From: CALMEH01 sp964548225
GTDB lineage: Bacteria > Acidobacteriota > Blastocatellia > Pyrinomonadales > Pyrinomonadaceae
Assembly (NCBI GenBank): GCA_964548225.1
Contig: CAZJQP010000040.1
Span: 1-41,375, forward strand
Length of the DNA: 41,375 bases
Direction of reading: 5' to 3'
Shown: positions 31,182 to 38,920 of the stretch, in pieces
Layout of the letters: every line of letters begins with the position of its first letter
Position numbering within the stretch: the first letter of the stretch is position 1
The notes under the pieces: model-generated
Seen by the model: only the letters and a program-made list of their open reading frames with translations
Databases searched by the model: none
Told to the model about the DNA's origin: nothing
Made by a program: the position numbers and the translations under genes

Positions 31182-31229
31182 AAATTTTAATCTTTGATTT
31201 TTGTCCATTGAGTTTTGTTTTTTCAAAGG

Positions 31230-31754
31230 TTAAAAGTCAAAGATCTTTGGGCTTTCCAACGCCGGAATAATGTAAAGCAACCACCACAAAAATATTTGTG
31301 CGACGAGAACGATAAAACTTAAACCGATGCTCATCAAAGCAAGTTTGCGTCCACCCAAATGCGGATTATTAACGGCTTTCAAATATGCATAACCACCGAT
31401 TCCGAGCGTCAAAGGAATAAATAAAATTCCCAAATATGGCACGAACGAATAAATCAAACAAGCATATGCCGTTTGTGAAATCGAATTTCTATTGCGCTCG
31501 AAAAGATTTATTTCTTCGGTTTTTTCGGTAACTGCAAATGATTTTCCCTGCAAGTGATACGAAGCCCGAAACATATCAAGCGGTTGATAATCTTCCTCTA
31601 AAGATTTCCCGCAAACCAAACAAAAACTCGCCGATTCCCGCCGCGCTTCTGCCCCGCACGCGGCACAAACGGAAAGTGGAAAATGGAAAGTGGAAAATCT
31701 TTCGTAATTTGAATTACGTTCTTTATTTTCCGTTTTCCGTTTTCCGTTTTCCAT
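31230..31754 (-). CDS. Zinc-ribbon membrane protein of the NurA operon
   Basis: The 174-residue protein has a zinc-ribbon motif CAACGAEARRESASFCLVCG (two CxxC pairs) at about residues 30-50 and two or three C-terminal membrane segments (about 90-135 and 145-165) with the LGIGGYAYLKAVNNPHLGGRKLALMSIGLSF pattern of DUF4190-like proteins. The start overlaps the nurA stop (TAATG). Its first 28 codons lie in a palindromic repeat (31670-31755), so the native start may have been lost or replaced. A zinc-ribbon-plus-membrane design could anchor the NurA complex at the membrane; this is inference. Confidence 0.75.
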   Translation of the reverse strand: MENGKRKTENKERNSNYERFSTFHFPLSVCAACGAEARRESASFCLVCGKSLEEDYQPLDMFRASYHLQGKSFAVTEKTEEINLFERNRNSISQTAYACLIYSFVPYLGILFIPLTLGIGGYAYLKAVNNPHLGGRKLALMSIGLSFIVLVAQIFLWWLLYIIPALESPKIFDF

Positions 31755-31755
31755 T
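31670..31755. repeat. Palindromic GGAAAA repeat inside a gene start
   Basis: Arm GGAAAGTGGAAAATGGAAAG (from 31671) is mirrored by TTTTCCGTTTTCCGTTTTCC (31734-31753), with inner stems CGTAATT / AATTACG around a two-base loop. The whole 86-base palindrome forms the first 28 codons of the zinc-ribbon gene (minus strand) and touches the nurA stop codon. Confidence 0.75.
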
Positions 31756-32947
31756 ATCTTCGTCTGCCTTTGCTTGCGCTTTTGCGCGAAACTCTTAAAT
31801 TCAGATTATTCTCTTTGGCGAAACCTTGCAAAGTCTGCAAGAAAATTTCGCGGTCGCGTAATGTGATAACAGCAGTTTGGTCGGCGGTTTCGAGCGCATA
31901 AGGATAACCCAAACCGATAACGCATTCGGCGCGAACAATATCTAAAATTTCCGTCAAAAGATTTTCTTCAAAAATCCAAGAAGGAATATCAATTCGCGCC
32001 GGAAGTCCTGCGCCGGTTGTTTGAAGATAAACGAATCCAACAAGCGATTTTCCCGAATTTGAATCAATAAACGCACTGAGTCCGTGCCGGTTTGAATAGC
32101 AAAATGGTGTGCGATCGCCCCAATTTTTAAGTGTCGAAACGTGCAAAATGGAAACGTCGTCCAGAGTTTTTATCGAACCGTCTTTGCGCCCTTCAAAAGC
32201 GTCAAGCATTGTCATCAAATCACGCGCATAACTTCTATCAACAAAGCCGATGAGCGGAACTTGCGTATCACGGGAAAGCCGGGCAAGTTCGACTAAATTT
32301 GCGATATATTCGTCCTGCAATTTTGTTCGCGGCAGTGCGATTGAAAGCAAAAGCGTGCCGTCATAAAAAGCGAGCGGCATTCGTTCACCACGTTCTTGCC
32401 AACCTTGTTTTTTGAGCAAAAACTCCTTCGCTTTTTCAATTTCCGCCTGAAACCGTTTTTGCCCGACTCGCGTTTCGGGAATTATCGGTTCATCTTGCGA
32501 AAGTAAATCGCTTGGCGGAATCAAGAAAAATCGGGCATTTTTTTCATACCCTTGTTCGGCATTGTGAGGATTTTCAAACCAGCCGATTTGTATTGCCGCG
32601 ACCGGCAGAGAAACTTCGCGTTCGACAAAAAGCTGGCTTCCGTCTGCCGCAAAAGTCGTGCGATTTTTGAGAATCGAAAAAGCCCAACGCCGCGCTTCTT
32701 CGTGATTTGCCCATTTTTCGCGGAAATTTATCGAAAAATCCTGCGCCGTGTCTAATTCTTCGGAAGGCAGCGCACCGACATTTTCTTCTTTTCCAAGTTT
32801 TTCTTCAATTTCTCTGTGAGATTTTGCCGACAAACGCCCCAATTTCTGCAAATAATCATCCAAATCATCGGCTTGCGAACGCGCAAACTGCGAAAACTCT
32901 TCGCGCTGTTTGTTCAATTCATCGGTTAAAAGTTCACGAAAAAGCAT
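31754..32947 (-). CDS. nurA: NurA-domain nuclease
   Basis: The 397-residue protein matches the NurA family: metal-binding D102 in FAADGSQLF, D196 in AFYDGTLL and D237 in GFVDRSYARDL, spaced as expected for the RNase H-like NurA fold. NurA is a 5'-3' nuclease that works with the HerA hexameric ATPase in end resection in archaea and some bacteria. N-terminal helices (about 1-95) precede the catalytic domain. It is the first gene of an operon with a zinc-ribbon membrane protein and a HAS-barrel protein; no HerA ATPase gene is in this window. No signal peptide. Confidence 0.88.
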   Translation of the reverse strand: MLFRELLTDELNKQREEFSQFARSQADDLDDYLQKLGRLSAKSHREIEEKLGKEENVGALPSEELDTAQDFSINFREKWANHEEARRWAFSILKNRTTFAADGSQLFVEREVSLPVAAIQIGWFENPHNAEQGYEKNARFFLIPPSDLLSQDEPIIPETRVGQKRFQAEIEKAKEFLLKKQGWQERGERMPLAFYDGTLLLSIALPRTKLQDEYIANLVELARLSRDTQVPLIGFVDRSYARDLMTMLDAFEGRKDGSIKTLDDVSILHVSTLKNWGDRTPFCYSNRHGLSAFIDSNSGKSLVGFVYLQTTGAGLPARIDIPSWIFEENLLTEILDIVRAECVIGLGYPYALETADQTAVITLRDREIFLQTLQGFAKENNLNLRVSRKSASKGRRR

Positions 32948-32986
32948 AATCTTTAATTTGCATTATACAGCCAAAATGTTGTGCAT

Positions 32987-33025
32987 AAAAAAAGAGTTTC
33001 AGCAGTTTTTGACTACTGAAACTCT
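32987..33025 (-). terminator. Terminator of the SnoaL-like gene (minus strand)
   Basis: On the minus strand AGAGTTTCAGTAG and CTGCTGAAACTCT form a 13-bp stem with one mismatch and are followed by TTTTTT. It lies 50 bases after the stop of the gene at 33075-33572 and before the nurA start. Confidence 0.8.
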
Positions 33026-33074
33026 CACACAAGGAGAAAAATCCTATGCCCAGATTTTCCTGTCTATCTTTATA

Positions 33075-33572
33075 TCACTTTTTATCTGCTAGTTTCAAAT
33101 CGCTATAACCATCAACCTGAAAACGCCATTTCCCATCTTTTTCCTTAACCGCAACAACGACGAATTTGCCTTGCCCTTGGCTGATTTCTTTACCGTCTTT
33201 GTATTGCCGAATCGTGTAAATTCCAACGTCGTAAGCGAGATTTTTATCAACTTTGCGTTGAAAAATCTGAAACGAAATTGTCATCGTCCGACCTTCTTTT
33301 TTTACCCAATCAAAAAACGACTGAAAACCGGGACGAATCGCGGTGCGACCTTGCTGAATATTGTTGTTCGGTGCAAGGTAAGCCGCCGTTTCGGTATAAA
33401 GATTCGCAACTTTGTCCGCATCCAAAGTCCGATAAGCGTCGCTGAAAGTTTTATAAATCGCGTCAATTTCCTTGTGCGCCGAAACGCCTTTTTCCAAAGT
33501 TAATTCGGAATTTTGTGCGTTTGCACTTAAAGAAATGAAAAGAATTATTATCAAAAATATGATTGACCGCAT
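33075..33572 (-). CDS. Secreted SnoaL/DUF4440-like protein
   Basis: The 165-residue protein has a signal peptide (MRSIIFLIIILFISLSANAQ) and a NTF2-fold domain: EIDAIYKTFSDAYRTLDADKVANLYTETAAYLAPNNNIQQGRTAIRPGFQSFFD, then strands ISFQIFQRKVDKNLAYDVGIYTIRQY and GKFVVVAVKEKDGKWRFQVDGYSD. This matches the SgcJ/EcaC or DUF4440 group, whose roles vary and which often lack clear catalytic residues. It is monocistronic with its own terminator. Function is unknown. Confidence 0.85.
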   Translation of the reverse strand: MRSIIFLIIILFISLSANAQNSELTLEKGVSAHKEIDAIYKTFSDAYRTLDADKVANLYTETAAYLAPNNNIQQGRTAIRPGFQSFFDWVKKEGRTMTISFQIFQRKVDKNLAYDVGIYTIRQYKDGKEISQGQGKFVVVAVKEKDGKWRFQVDGYSDLKLADKK

Positions 33573-33593
33573 AAAATTATCCTTACGAATTGC

Positions 33594-33782
33594 CTAAATT
33601 TTTATAATATTTTTGTTGGAATACTCAGATTTTAAGTTCAATTTCTTGTCCGACTTTTTTGAGCTTTCATTCGTTTTTGAAATCGTGTTTTGTTTAATCA
33701 GCAAACACGCTTTCGTCAATTCACCGACGAGTTTCAAACGGTTTTCGATTGCTTTTGGCGACATATCAATTTTCATCTTCAA
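33594..33782 (-). CDS. Small helical protein after the nucleotidyltransferase
   Basis: The 62-residue protein begins MKMKIDMSPKAIENRLKLVGELTKACLLIKQ, an amphipathic helix pattern seen in short proteins that follow nucleotidyltransferase genes, and ends with a Lys/Asn-rich tail. Its start overlaps the 3' end of the nucleotidyltransferase gene by 17 bases, which supports coupling. No motif identifies it; it may bind its neighbour. Real but of unknown function, with moderate confidence. Confidence 0.5.
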   Translation of the reverse strand: MKMKIDMSPKAIENRLKLVGELTKACLLIKQNTISKTNESSKKSDKKLNLKSEYSNKNIIKI

Positions 33783-34233
33783 TCTCCGCTAATTTTTCGA
33801 TGTCGGCTTTGTCTTGCATTCGTCCGCTCATTGTTTTCATTTTGATTAATCCTTCGCGTGAAACTACCGACACCGAACCATTTTCCAAAGGTTTTATTAA
33901 TTTATTTTCCCAAATATCAATTATTTCGGGCGTAACCAGAAGTAAATCAAGCATTAAAACAAAGCCTGTTTCGTCATCAATTTTAGAGATTCGTCTGATT
34001 TCCGTTTGCCCGTTATTAAATGTCATCGGCAAACCTTCGAGCCAATAATCATTCGATCTTGCAATATCGAAAACTTTTTCGAGCGAATCGGCAGGAATCA
34101 GCAAATCTATATCAACCGTTGCACGCGGAACGCCATGAATTGCCATTGCCCAACCGCCGCACACCGCATACTCAATTTTATTTTCGTCTAAAGCGTTAAT
34201 AATGCGTTTGAGTTCAGCATAAACATCAATCAT
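33766..34233 (-). CDS. Nucleotidyltransferase-fold protein
   Basis: The 155-residue protein has EYAVCGGWAMAIHGVPRATVDIDLLI (GG followed by DID with the two metal Asp) and a third acidic strand VLMLDLLLV, then a helical tail with MSGRMQDKADIEKL, the 'GR.KD..D' motif of AbiEii-like nucleotidyltransferases. It is smaller than the nucleotidyltransferase at 4226-4837. It sits 4 bases after the VWA gene and overlaps the small helical gene, so the three form one minus-strand transcript. Substrate unknown. Confidence 0.82.
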   Translation of the reverse strand: MIDVYAELKRIINALDENKIEYAVCGGWAMAIHGVPRATVDIDLLIPADSLEKVFDIARSNDYWLEGLPMTFNNGQTEIRRISKIDDETGFVLMLDLLLVTPEIIDIWENKLIKPLENGSVSVVSREGLIKMKTMSGRMQDKADIEKLAEIEDEN

Positions 34234-34237
34234 TTCT

Positions 34238-35563
34238 TCATTTTACACGACTCGTGCGGCGTTTCATAAAATCCATCAAAACGAATTCGGTTAAATTGTT
34301 CGGATTGGCAAAATACGCTTTGCCGCGTGTCATTGCGGACATTTGTTTGACGAATTCGACAAGGTAATAATCGCTTGCCAACATAAACGTATTGATCATA
34401 ATTCCGGCTTTGCGGCAGGCTTGGACTTCTTTGAAAGTTTCTGCCATCACGAACGGATCGTTGCCCATCGAATTTTTGTAGAGCAAGCGTTTATCGGTTT
34501 GAACCTGCGAATAGCGGCGGTAATTGAAATATGCCGGATTACCCGCGTCAATGAATGCAGCGGTTGGTTTGCCGTCCGTAACCATGACGATTTGCTTCAT
34601 TTCTTTGCGTTCGGCGGTCAAGATTCTTCTTGCTAACTTCAAACCTTCCGCCGTATTTGTGTGATACGGTCCGACTTGTGTGGTCGCAAGGCGAGCAAGC
34701 GGCAATTCTTCCGCGCCGTCGTGAAAGAGAACGATTTTAAGTGAATCTCCGGCATATTGCGTTCTGATTAAATGCGCCAAAGCCAGCGCAACTTTTTTCG
34801 CCGGGGTAAATCTGTCCTCGCCGTAAAGAATCATCGAATGCGAACAATCCAGCATCACGACCGTCGCACACGACGATTGATAATCTTGTTGATGAACGTG
34901 CAAATCCTTGTATTCCAAATTTAGCGGAACGCCCAAACCTTCGCGCGTAATCGCCGATAAAAGCGTCGCATTTACGTCCAAATTTATCGTGTCGCCGAAT
35001 TCATATTGTTTTGAACTCAAAGCGGCTTCGATTCCCGTGTCGAGATGTGGCGTGTCGTGCCGTCCGATTGACGATTTGCCGACCGAACCGAGAAGTTTTT
35101 GCAAAGTTTTGTAGCCAAGAAAATCCAAACCTTTTTCCGTAACTTGAAACCGCACATCTCGCGGCATCGGTGAGCCTATTTCGCCTTGTCCTTGTCCGTT
35201 TTGTTGTTGGAGAGACTGCGGTTGTTCGATTTCCTGCAAGTTTAAATAACCTTCTTCAACAAGGCGTTCAATCAAATTATTTATCAATTCTTCGAGCAGA
35301 GAACCTTTAAATTTGCCATCGTTTTCGGCAAGCATTTGTTCGACATCTTGCTGATTTAGAATTTCTTGATCAAGCAGAGACTTCAAGATCGCCTGCCGAA
35401 GTGCATCGAGCGAATCATCGGTTTCATTACGTTGGCGCGTCCACCAATAATCCTCGTTGTAACCCGAATCAAGCAGGGAATCGCTCAAAGATTGCATCAA
35501 ATCGCCAAGATTTACCCCGAAAACATCGAAACCTTTGAATTTTGAATAGCGGATGAACTTCAT
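34238..35563 (-). CDS. VWA-domain protein (ChlD/CoxE-like)
   Basis: The 441-residue soluble protein has N-terminal helices and a Gln/Gly-rich linker (about 110-132), then a von Willebrand factor A domain with a complete MIDAS: D239-x-S241-x-S243 (LDCSHSM), T304 and D330 (VMVTDG). Such proteins pair with MoxR/BchI-like ATPases; the best partner in the window is the AAA gene at 11795, 20 kb away on the other strand. Together they could form a chaperone or metal-insertion machine. The following nucleotidyltransferase and small gene are 4 bases downstream. Confidence 0.88.
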   Translation of the reverse strand: MKFIRYSKFKGFDVFGVNLGDLMQSLSDSLLDSGYNEDYWWTRQRNETDDSLDALRQAILKSLLDQEILNQQDVEQMLAENDGKFKGSLLEELINNLIERLVEEGYLNLQEIEQPQSLQQQNGQGQGEIGSPMPRDVRFQVTEKGLDFLGYKTLQKLLGSVGKSSIGRHDTPHLDTGIEAALSSKQYEFGDTINLDVNATLLSAITREGLGVPLNLEYKDLHVHQQDYQSSCATVVMLDCSHSMILYGEDRFTPAKKVALALAHLIRTQYAGDSLKIVLFHDGAEELPLARLATTQVGPYHTNTAEGLKLARRILTAERKEMKQIVMVTDGKPTAAFIDAGNPAYFNYRRYSQVQTDKRLLYKNSMGNDPFVMAETFKEVQACRKAGIMINTFMLASDYYLVEFVKQMSAMTRGKAYFANPNNLTEFVLMDFMKRRTSRVK

Positions 35564-35653
35564 AAAAAAACTCCGAAAAAATTCTTTAATAAATTATTCT
35601 ATATCATCTATTATCTATTGCAGAGAAGCAAACTTTTTACATCCGAAATAGCT

Positions 35654-35685
35654 GATAACTGATAGCTGATAGCTGATAATTTTGA
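35654..35685. repeat. 32-bp direct repeat, left copy
   Basis: A 32-base block built of GCTGATA-type heptamers (GATAACTGATAGCTGATAGC, then TGATAATTTTGA) is repeated perfectly at 36139-36170. Between the copies are two tiny genes. The sequence beyond each copy shows some further likeness (TTGCGCTTGAC against ATGCGCTTGCT). Confidence 0.85.
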
Positions 35686-35736
35686 ATAAGTTTCTTGCGC
35701 TTGACAGTAGATGTTAATTGTTATAGCGTGTTCGCT

Positions 35737-36051
35737 ATGGACGGAAATAAACCTAAATACAACTACAACCATTTGAAAAATTTTTTACGCGCTGCGGAGG
35801 CAATTTCAACCGAACTTGCCGGCGGCAAAAAAGTCAGTCTTTCGCCGGAAGACGAAACACTCGTCTCCGCTCTTAAAGAAGCAAGCGTTCTGGTGAATAA
35901 ACAGATGGAATTTTTTCTGAAGCGTGGGAAAAATCTGCGTCGAACGCACAGCGACGAAGAGCTTTCTCAAAATAAAACAGCCGTCGCGTCGAGAAATGCG
36001 ATGAGAAGACTGCGAGAGAGGAGGCGGCAAGAGATGGGAATTCTAACTTAA
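35737..36051 (+). CDS. Unknown small basic protein
   Basis: The 104-residue soluble protein starts MDGNKPKYNYNHLKNFLRAAEAIS. It is predicted to be helical, and its C-terminal third is strongly basic (RGKNLRRTHSDEELSQNKTAVASRNAMRRLRERRRQE), which could contact nucleic acid. No family was recognised. A TTGACA at 35700 may be a -35 element, but no good -10 was seen. The ATG is placed where a TAGCG/CGCTA stem ends; an upstream frame to 35695 is less likely. It lies between the 32-bp repeats. Confidence 0.6.
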   Translation: MDGNKPKYNYNHLKNFLRAAEAISTELAGGKKVSLSPEDETLVSALKEASVLVNKQMEFFLKRGKNLRRTHSDEELSQNKTAVASRNAMRRLRERRRQEMGILT

Positions 36052-36143
36052 TGGAAAGAAATAGAATCGTCGTTCAAACTACGAGCGACTACGCTTTTCG
36101 GCGGCTCAAAAGACGCGCCGAACGGGTTCTTTTAATCGGATAA
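36051..36143 (+). CDS. Possible 30-residue basic peptide, coupled
   Basis: An ATG overlaps the stop of the previous gene (TAATG) and opens MERNRIVVQTTSDYAFRRLKRRAERVLLIG; the stop codon TAA (36141-36143) is part of the right-hand 32-bp repeat. The peptide is very basic. Coupling supports translation, but such a short frame may be chance. Its present end is set by the repeat. Confidence 0.4.
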   Translation: MERNRIVVQTTSDYAFRRLKRRAERVLLIG

Positions 36144-36170
36144 CTGATAGCTGATAGCTGATAATTTTGA
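36139..36170. repeat. 32-bp direct repeat, right copy
   Basis: Perfect copy of 35654-35685. Its first TAA ends the 30-residue frame. It is followed by a leader region up to the glycine-zipper gene. Confidence 0.85.
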
Positions 36171-36312
36171 TTGCCTTCCAAAAATGCGCTTGCTTTACTG
36201 TGTCTGATTTTGTAAGTTTAAAAATGTAACAACTCTCCTAATTTTGCTCTCCCGAAAACTTAGCACATTTCTCTCTCCGGTTTGAAATTTAAATAAAAGG
36301 AAGGTCAAGAAA

Positions 36313-36693
36313 ATGAAAAAGTTTTTAGCAGGATTAGTTATCCTATTCGTTTTAATGGTTTCGATGCCGATTGCGGCAGACGCGCAACAACGCTTCAACC
36401 GTCGCTCTCAAAAGGTCAACAAACGCGATAATCGCTATGAAAACCAAAATCGAAACCGTAACTATCGCAATTATCGTAACGGCACTTATAACAACAATAA
36501 TCGCCGTTCGAGTTTTTACCAACGTAATCGTAATTTGATCAATATTGCCGCCGGAACAGGTGCAGGCGCGTTGATTGGCGGCATTATCGGTGGTAAAAAA
36601 GGTGCGCTTATCGGCGCAGGAATCGGCGCAGGAAGTTCGGCTCTTTATACATATAAAATCAAGCCGAAAAAGAAGCGTTATAATCGTCGCTAA
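36313..36693 (+). CDS. Secreted glycine-zipper protein
   Basis: The 126-residue protein has a strong ribosome site (GGAAGG, about 10 bases upstream), a signal peptide (MKKFLAGLVILFVLMVSMPIAADAQ), an Asn/Arg/Tyr-rich low-complexity region (about 26-72) and a glycine zipper GAGALIGGIIGGKKGALIGAGIGAG (about 82-107) of the YMGG/Gly-zipper type. The tail is basic (KIKPKKKRYNRR). Gly zippers pack into or span a membrane, so it may sit at the outer membrane. Function unknown. A terminator follows. Confidence 0.82.
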   Translation: MKKFLAGLVILFVLMVSMPIAADAQQRFNRRSQKVNKRDNRYENQNRNRNYRNYRNGTYNNNNRRSSFYQRNRNLINIAAGTGAGALIGGIIGGKKGALIGAGIGAGSSALYTYKIKPKKKRYNRR

Positions 36694-36713
36694 TTTTAAG
36701 CGATTTTGGGAAG

Positions 36714-36748
36714 AAAGCCGTGATGCAAAAGCAACGCGGCTTTTTTTG
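36714..36748 (+). terminator. Terminator after the glycine-zipper gene
   Basis: AAAGCCG (36714-36720) pairs with CGGCTTT (36737-36743), with an inner TGC/GCA pair, followed by a T run to 36747. Confidence 0.8.
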
Positions 36749-36908
36749 TATCCAAAGTTCAATATTTCATCTTGTTTTATTTCTCCGAGTTAAAAGTGGT
36801 TGCAAAACATTGTTGTTATGTGTTAAAGTCTAAGAGTTGTTTTTCTTCTGAAAAAGCAACTTCAAAATAATTCCAATCAAAATATCTTCAGCCAGTTCTC
36901 AAAAATAT

Positions 36909-38051
36909 ATGTTTGATGTCATCGAAGTGGAAAAATCTCTGCTGTTAATTGACCGAAATCCCGAAACTGTCAATTTTTTCAGCAATATTTTCAATTCACG
37001 CTATACTTGCGACAGCGCGTATTCGGTTGAAGCCTCGCTTTCACTTTTACGGCAACACGAATATGCGGTGGTTTTATGCAATGCTGAGTTTTTCTCGGTA
37101 AATAAAGATTTGGAAATGTTGCGGCGCATAAAAGTGGTTTCCCCAAATTCGATTTTAATTCTGCTCGGCGATGAAGATTCTGCCGAAATTGCCGTTCGTG
37201 CTTTTCGTGCAGGAGTTTTTGATTATTTGCGGCTTCCGGCGGAATTTGACGAAATCGAATCGGCGGTTGCACGAGCCTTTGAACATTACGAATTAAAAAA
37301 ATTAAAAGACAGTTATCAATTTCATCTCGAAAATCTTGCCGCCGAACGCGCTACGGAAATTGATAAAGCCCTCGAAGAAATTGAAAGTTCTTATCGCATC
37401 ACTCTCAAAGCCTTAGTTCAAGCTCTCGAAACGCGCGATTTTGAAACGCACGGACATTCGGAAAGAGTCGTAACTTTCAGCCTCAGATTAGGACACGAAC
37501 TAGGACTCGAAAAAGATGCTATGCGCGACCTTGAACTCGGTGCATTGATGCACGACATCGGCAAAATAGGCGTGCCGGACGCGATTTTGCGAAAACCCGC
37601 ACGGCTCAATGACGAAGAATGGGAAAAAATGAAGCTCCATCCGCTTCATGGGCAAAAGATTCTCCGAAATATTAGATTTCTGGAAGGCGCGGCAAAAATT
37701 GTTTGCCAACATCACGAACAATGGGACGGAAGCGGCTATCCTTATGGTTTACGCGGCGAAACGATTGATTTAGGCGCACGGATTTTTGCCGTTGTTGACG
37801 CTTTTGACGCAATGGTTTCCGACAGAGTTTATCGCAAAGGTCGCCCGTATTACGCCGCGCTCGAAGAACTCGAACGTTGTGCCGGAACGCAATTTGACCC
37901 GATGATTGTCGAAGCCTTCAAACAAGTTCCGCAAGAAGATTGGGAAATATTGCGCGAACGCTCCGTCAAAGACAAACAAGAAGTTTCATCATTTCAAGCT
38001 GTTGTCGCTGAGTTAGTCTATGCGCGTCAGCAATTTGAAACGGTGCATTAA
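36909..38051 (+). CDS. HD-GYP phosphodiesterase with degenerate receiver
   Basis: The 380-residue protein has an N-terminal receiver-like domain (about 8-125), a helical linker (130-165) and an HD-GYP domain (about 165-350). HD-GYP metal and signature residues are intact: H181/H183, HDIGKIG with H215-D216 and K219, H244/H247, HHEQWDGSGYP with H268-H269 and G276-Y277-P278. Such enzymes degrade cyclic di-GMP. The receiver keeps an acidic residue (D15) but the phospho-acceptor position reads N58 (VVLCNAEFF) and the conserved Lys before Pro110 is L109 (YLRLP), so it probably is not phosphorylated. A C-terminal tail follows. A small membrane gene follows by 4 bases. Confidence 0.9.
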   Translation: MFDVIEVEKSLLLIDRNPETVNFFSNIFNSRYTCDSAYSVEASLSLLRQHEYAVVLCNAEFFSVNKDLEMLRRIKVVSPNSILILLGDEDSAEIAVRAFRAGVFDYLRLPAEFDEIESAVARAFEHYELKKLKDSYQFHLENLAAERATEIDKALEEIESSYRITLKALVQALETRDFETHGHSERVVTFSLRLGHELGLEKDAMRDLELGALMHDIGKIGVPDAILRKPARLNDEEWEKMKLHPLHGQKILRNIRFLEGAAKIVCQHHEQWDGSGYPYGLRGETIDLGARIFAVVDAFDAMVSDRVYRKGRPYYAALEELERCAGTQFDPMIVEAFKQVPQEDWEILRERSVKDKQEVSSFQAVVAELVYARQQFETVH

Positions 38052-38055
38052 AACA

Positions 38056-38271
38056 ATGGATTTCAGTTTTTACATTATCAGTTATAATTTCATCATCGGC
38101 ATTTTGTTGATGCTTTCAAGCGAAAAAATCGGTGCATTTACCGGATATTTTGCTCGTTCATACAAAGAAAAGGCTTCACGTTGGGCGCAAGTCGGAGTTT
38201 TTTCCTTCGGCGCGTGCGTGGCGGTTTTAATGTTCGGAGTTTATCTTGCCGCATATATTTTGCAACTCTAA
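38056..38271 (+). CDS. Small two-helix membrane protein after HD-GYP
   Basis: The 71-residue protein (MDFSFYIISYNFIIGILLML...) has two membrane segments, about 5-21 and 45-68, with a basic loop (FARSYKEKASRWAQ). The ATG at 38056 lies 4 bases after the previous stop, so translation is likely coupled. It is followed by a strong terminator. No family was recognised. Confidence 0.7.
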   Translation: MDFSFYIISYNFIIGILLMLSSEKIGAFTGYFARSYKEKASRWAQVGVFSFGACVAVLMFGVYLAAYILQL

Positions 38272-38290
38272 ATCAATAGTTAAAACACGA

Positions 38291-38333
38291 AAAGACACGA
38301 AACAAAGTTGATTTGTTTCGTGTCTTTTTTTTT
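38291..38333 (+). terminator. Strong terminator with ACACGAAA-type repeat
   Basis: A perfect 16-bp stem AAAGACACGAAACAAA / TTTGTTTCGTGTCTTT (38291-38306, 38312-38327) with a five-base loop and a run of T to 38333. The stem shares its ACACGAAA/AAAGACAC words with the repeat at 6416-6481, so it may be a repeat recruited as a terminator. Confidence 0.9.
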
Positions 38334-38343
38334 AATTTAAGAA

Positions 38344-38374
38344 TTGACATTGTTTTGAATTAGAATTATTCTAA
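38344..38374 (+). promoter_or_regulatory. perR promoter with PerR box
   Basis: TTGACA (38344-38349), 17-base spacer and TATTCT (38367-38372). The perfect 7-1-7 palindrome TTAGAATTATTCTAA (38360-38374) covers the -10 and matches 13 of 15 positions of the B. subtilis PerR box (TTATAATNATTATAA). It predicts that PerR represses its own gene until peroxide oxidises it. Confidence 0.8.
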
Positions 38375-38401
38375 TCCTACATTTAGGTTATTATTCAAAC
38401 A

Positions 38402-38794
38402 ATGAAAGAAATCGAAGGTTTAGGACTTACAAAACAACGACAAGTGGTTCTACAAGTTATCAAAGACTCGGACGAGCATCTGACAGCCAACGAAGTTTTC
38501 GAGAATTCCCGACAACTTCTGCCGGGAATTTCGTTTGCGACCGTCTATAATTCTCTACGTTTCTTGAAAAATGAAGGACTTATCGGCGAAGTGCGCTTCG
38601 GCACGGATGCCGCTCGTTATGACCGCAAACTAGCGCGGCACGACCACGCTTTTTGCAATAAATGCGGAAAATTGGTTGATATGGAATTGAACATTCCTGC
38701 CGAATTATTGGCGGAAGCAACTAATTTCTCGAAATTTGAAGCCCAAACTATTGAATTGACGTTACGCGGTTTATGTCCCGATTGCAGTAAATAA
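38402..38794 (+). CDS. perR: Peroxide-responsive Fur-family repressor PerR
   Basis: The 130-residue repressor has an N-terminal winged helix (about 1-75, with SFATVYNSLRFLKNEGLI) and a C-terminal dimer/metal domain. Zinc-site CxxC pairs are C85/C88 (FCNKC) and LCPDC near the end. The regulatory metal ligands of PerR are all present as H26, D74, H80, H82 and D93 (ARYDRKLARHDHAFC); the Asp at position 74, where Fur usually has Glu, favours PerR. In B. subtilis the corresponding histidines are oxidised by peroxide. It is followed by katG and preceded by a PerR box. Confidence 0.92.
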   Translation: MKEIEGLGLTKQRQVVLQVIKDSDEHLTANEVFENSRQLLPGISFATVYNSLRFLKNEGLIGEVRFGTDAARYDRKLARHDHAFCNKCGKLVDMELNIPAELLAEATNFSKFEAQTIELTLRGLCPDCSK

Positions 38795-38920
38795 AAGGAT
38801 TAACCGTTAATATGATATTTTCTTAAAACATTTCGCGGCAAGTTGGCAAATCAGTCAAACTATTGCGAATAATTAACTTAAATCTATCAAAAAAAATAAT
38901 TAAGGAAAATTAACTCGAAT

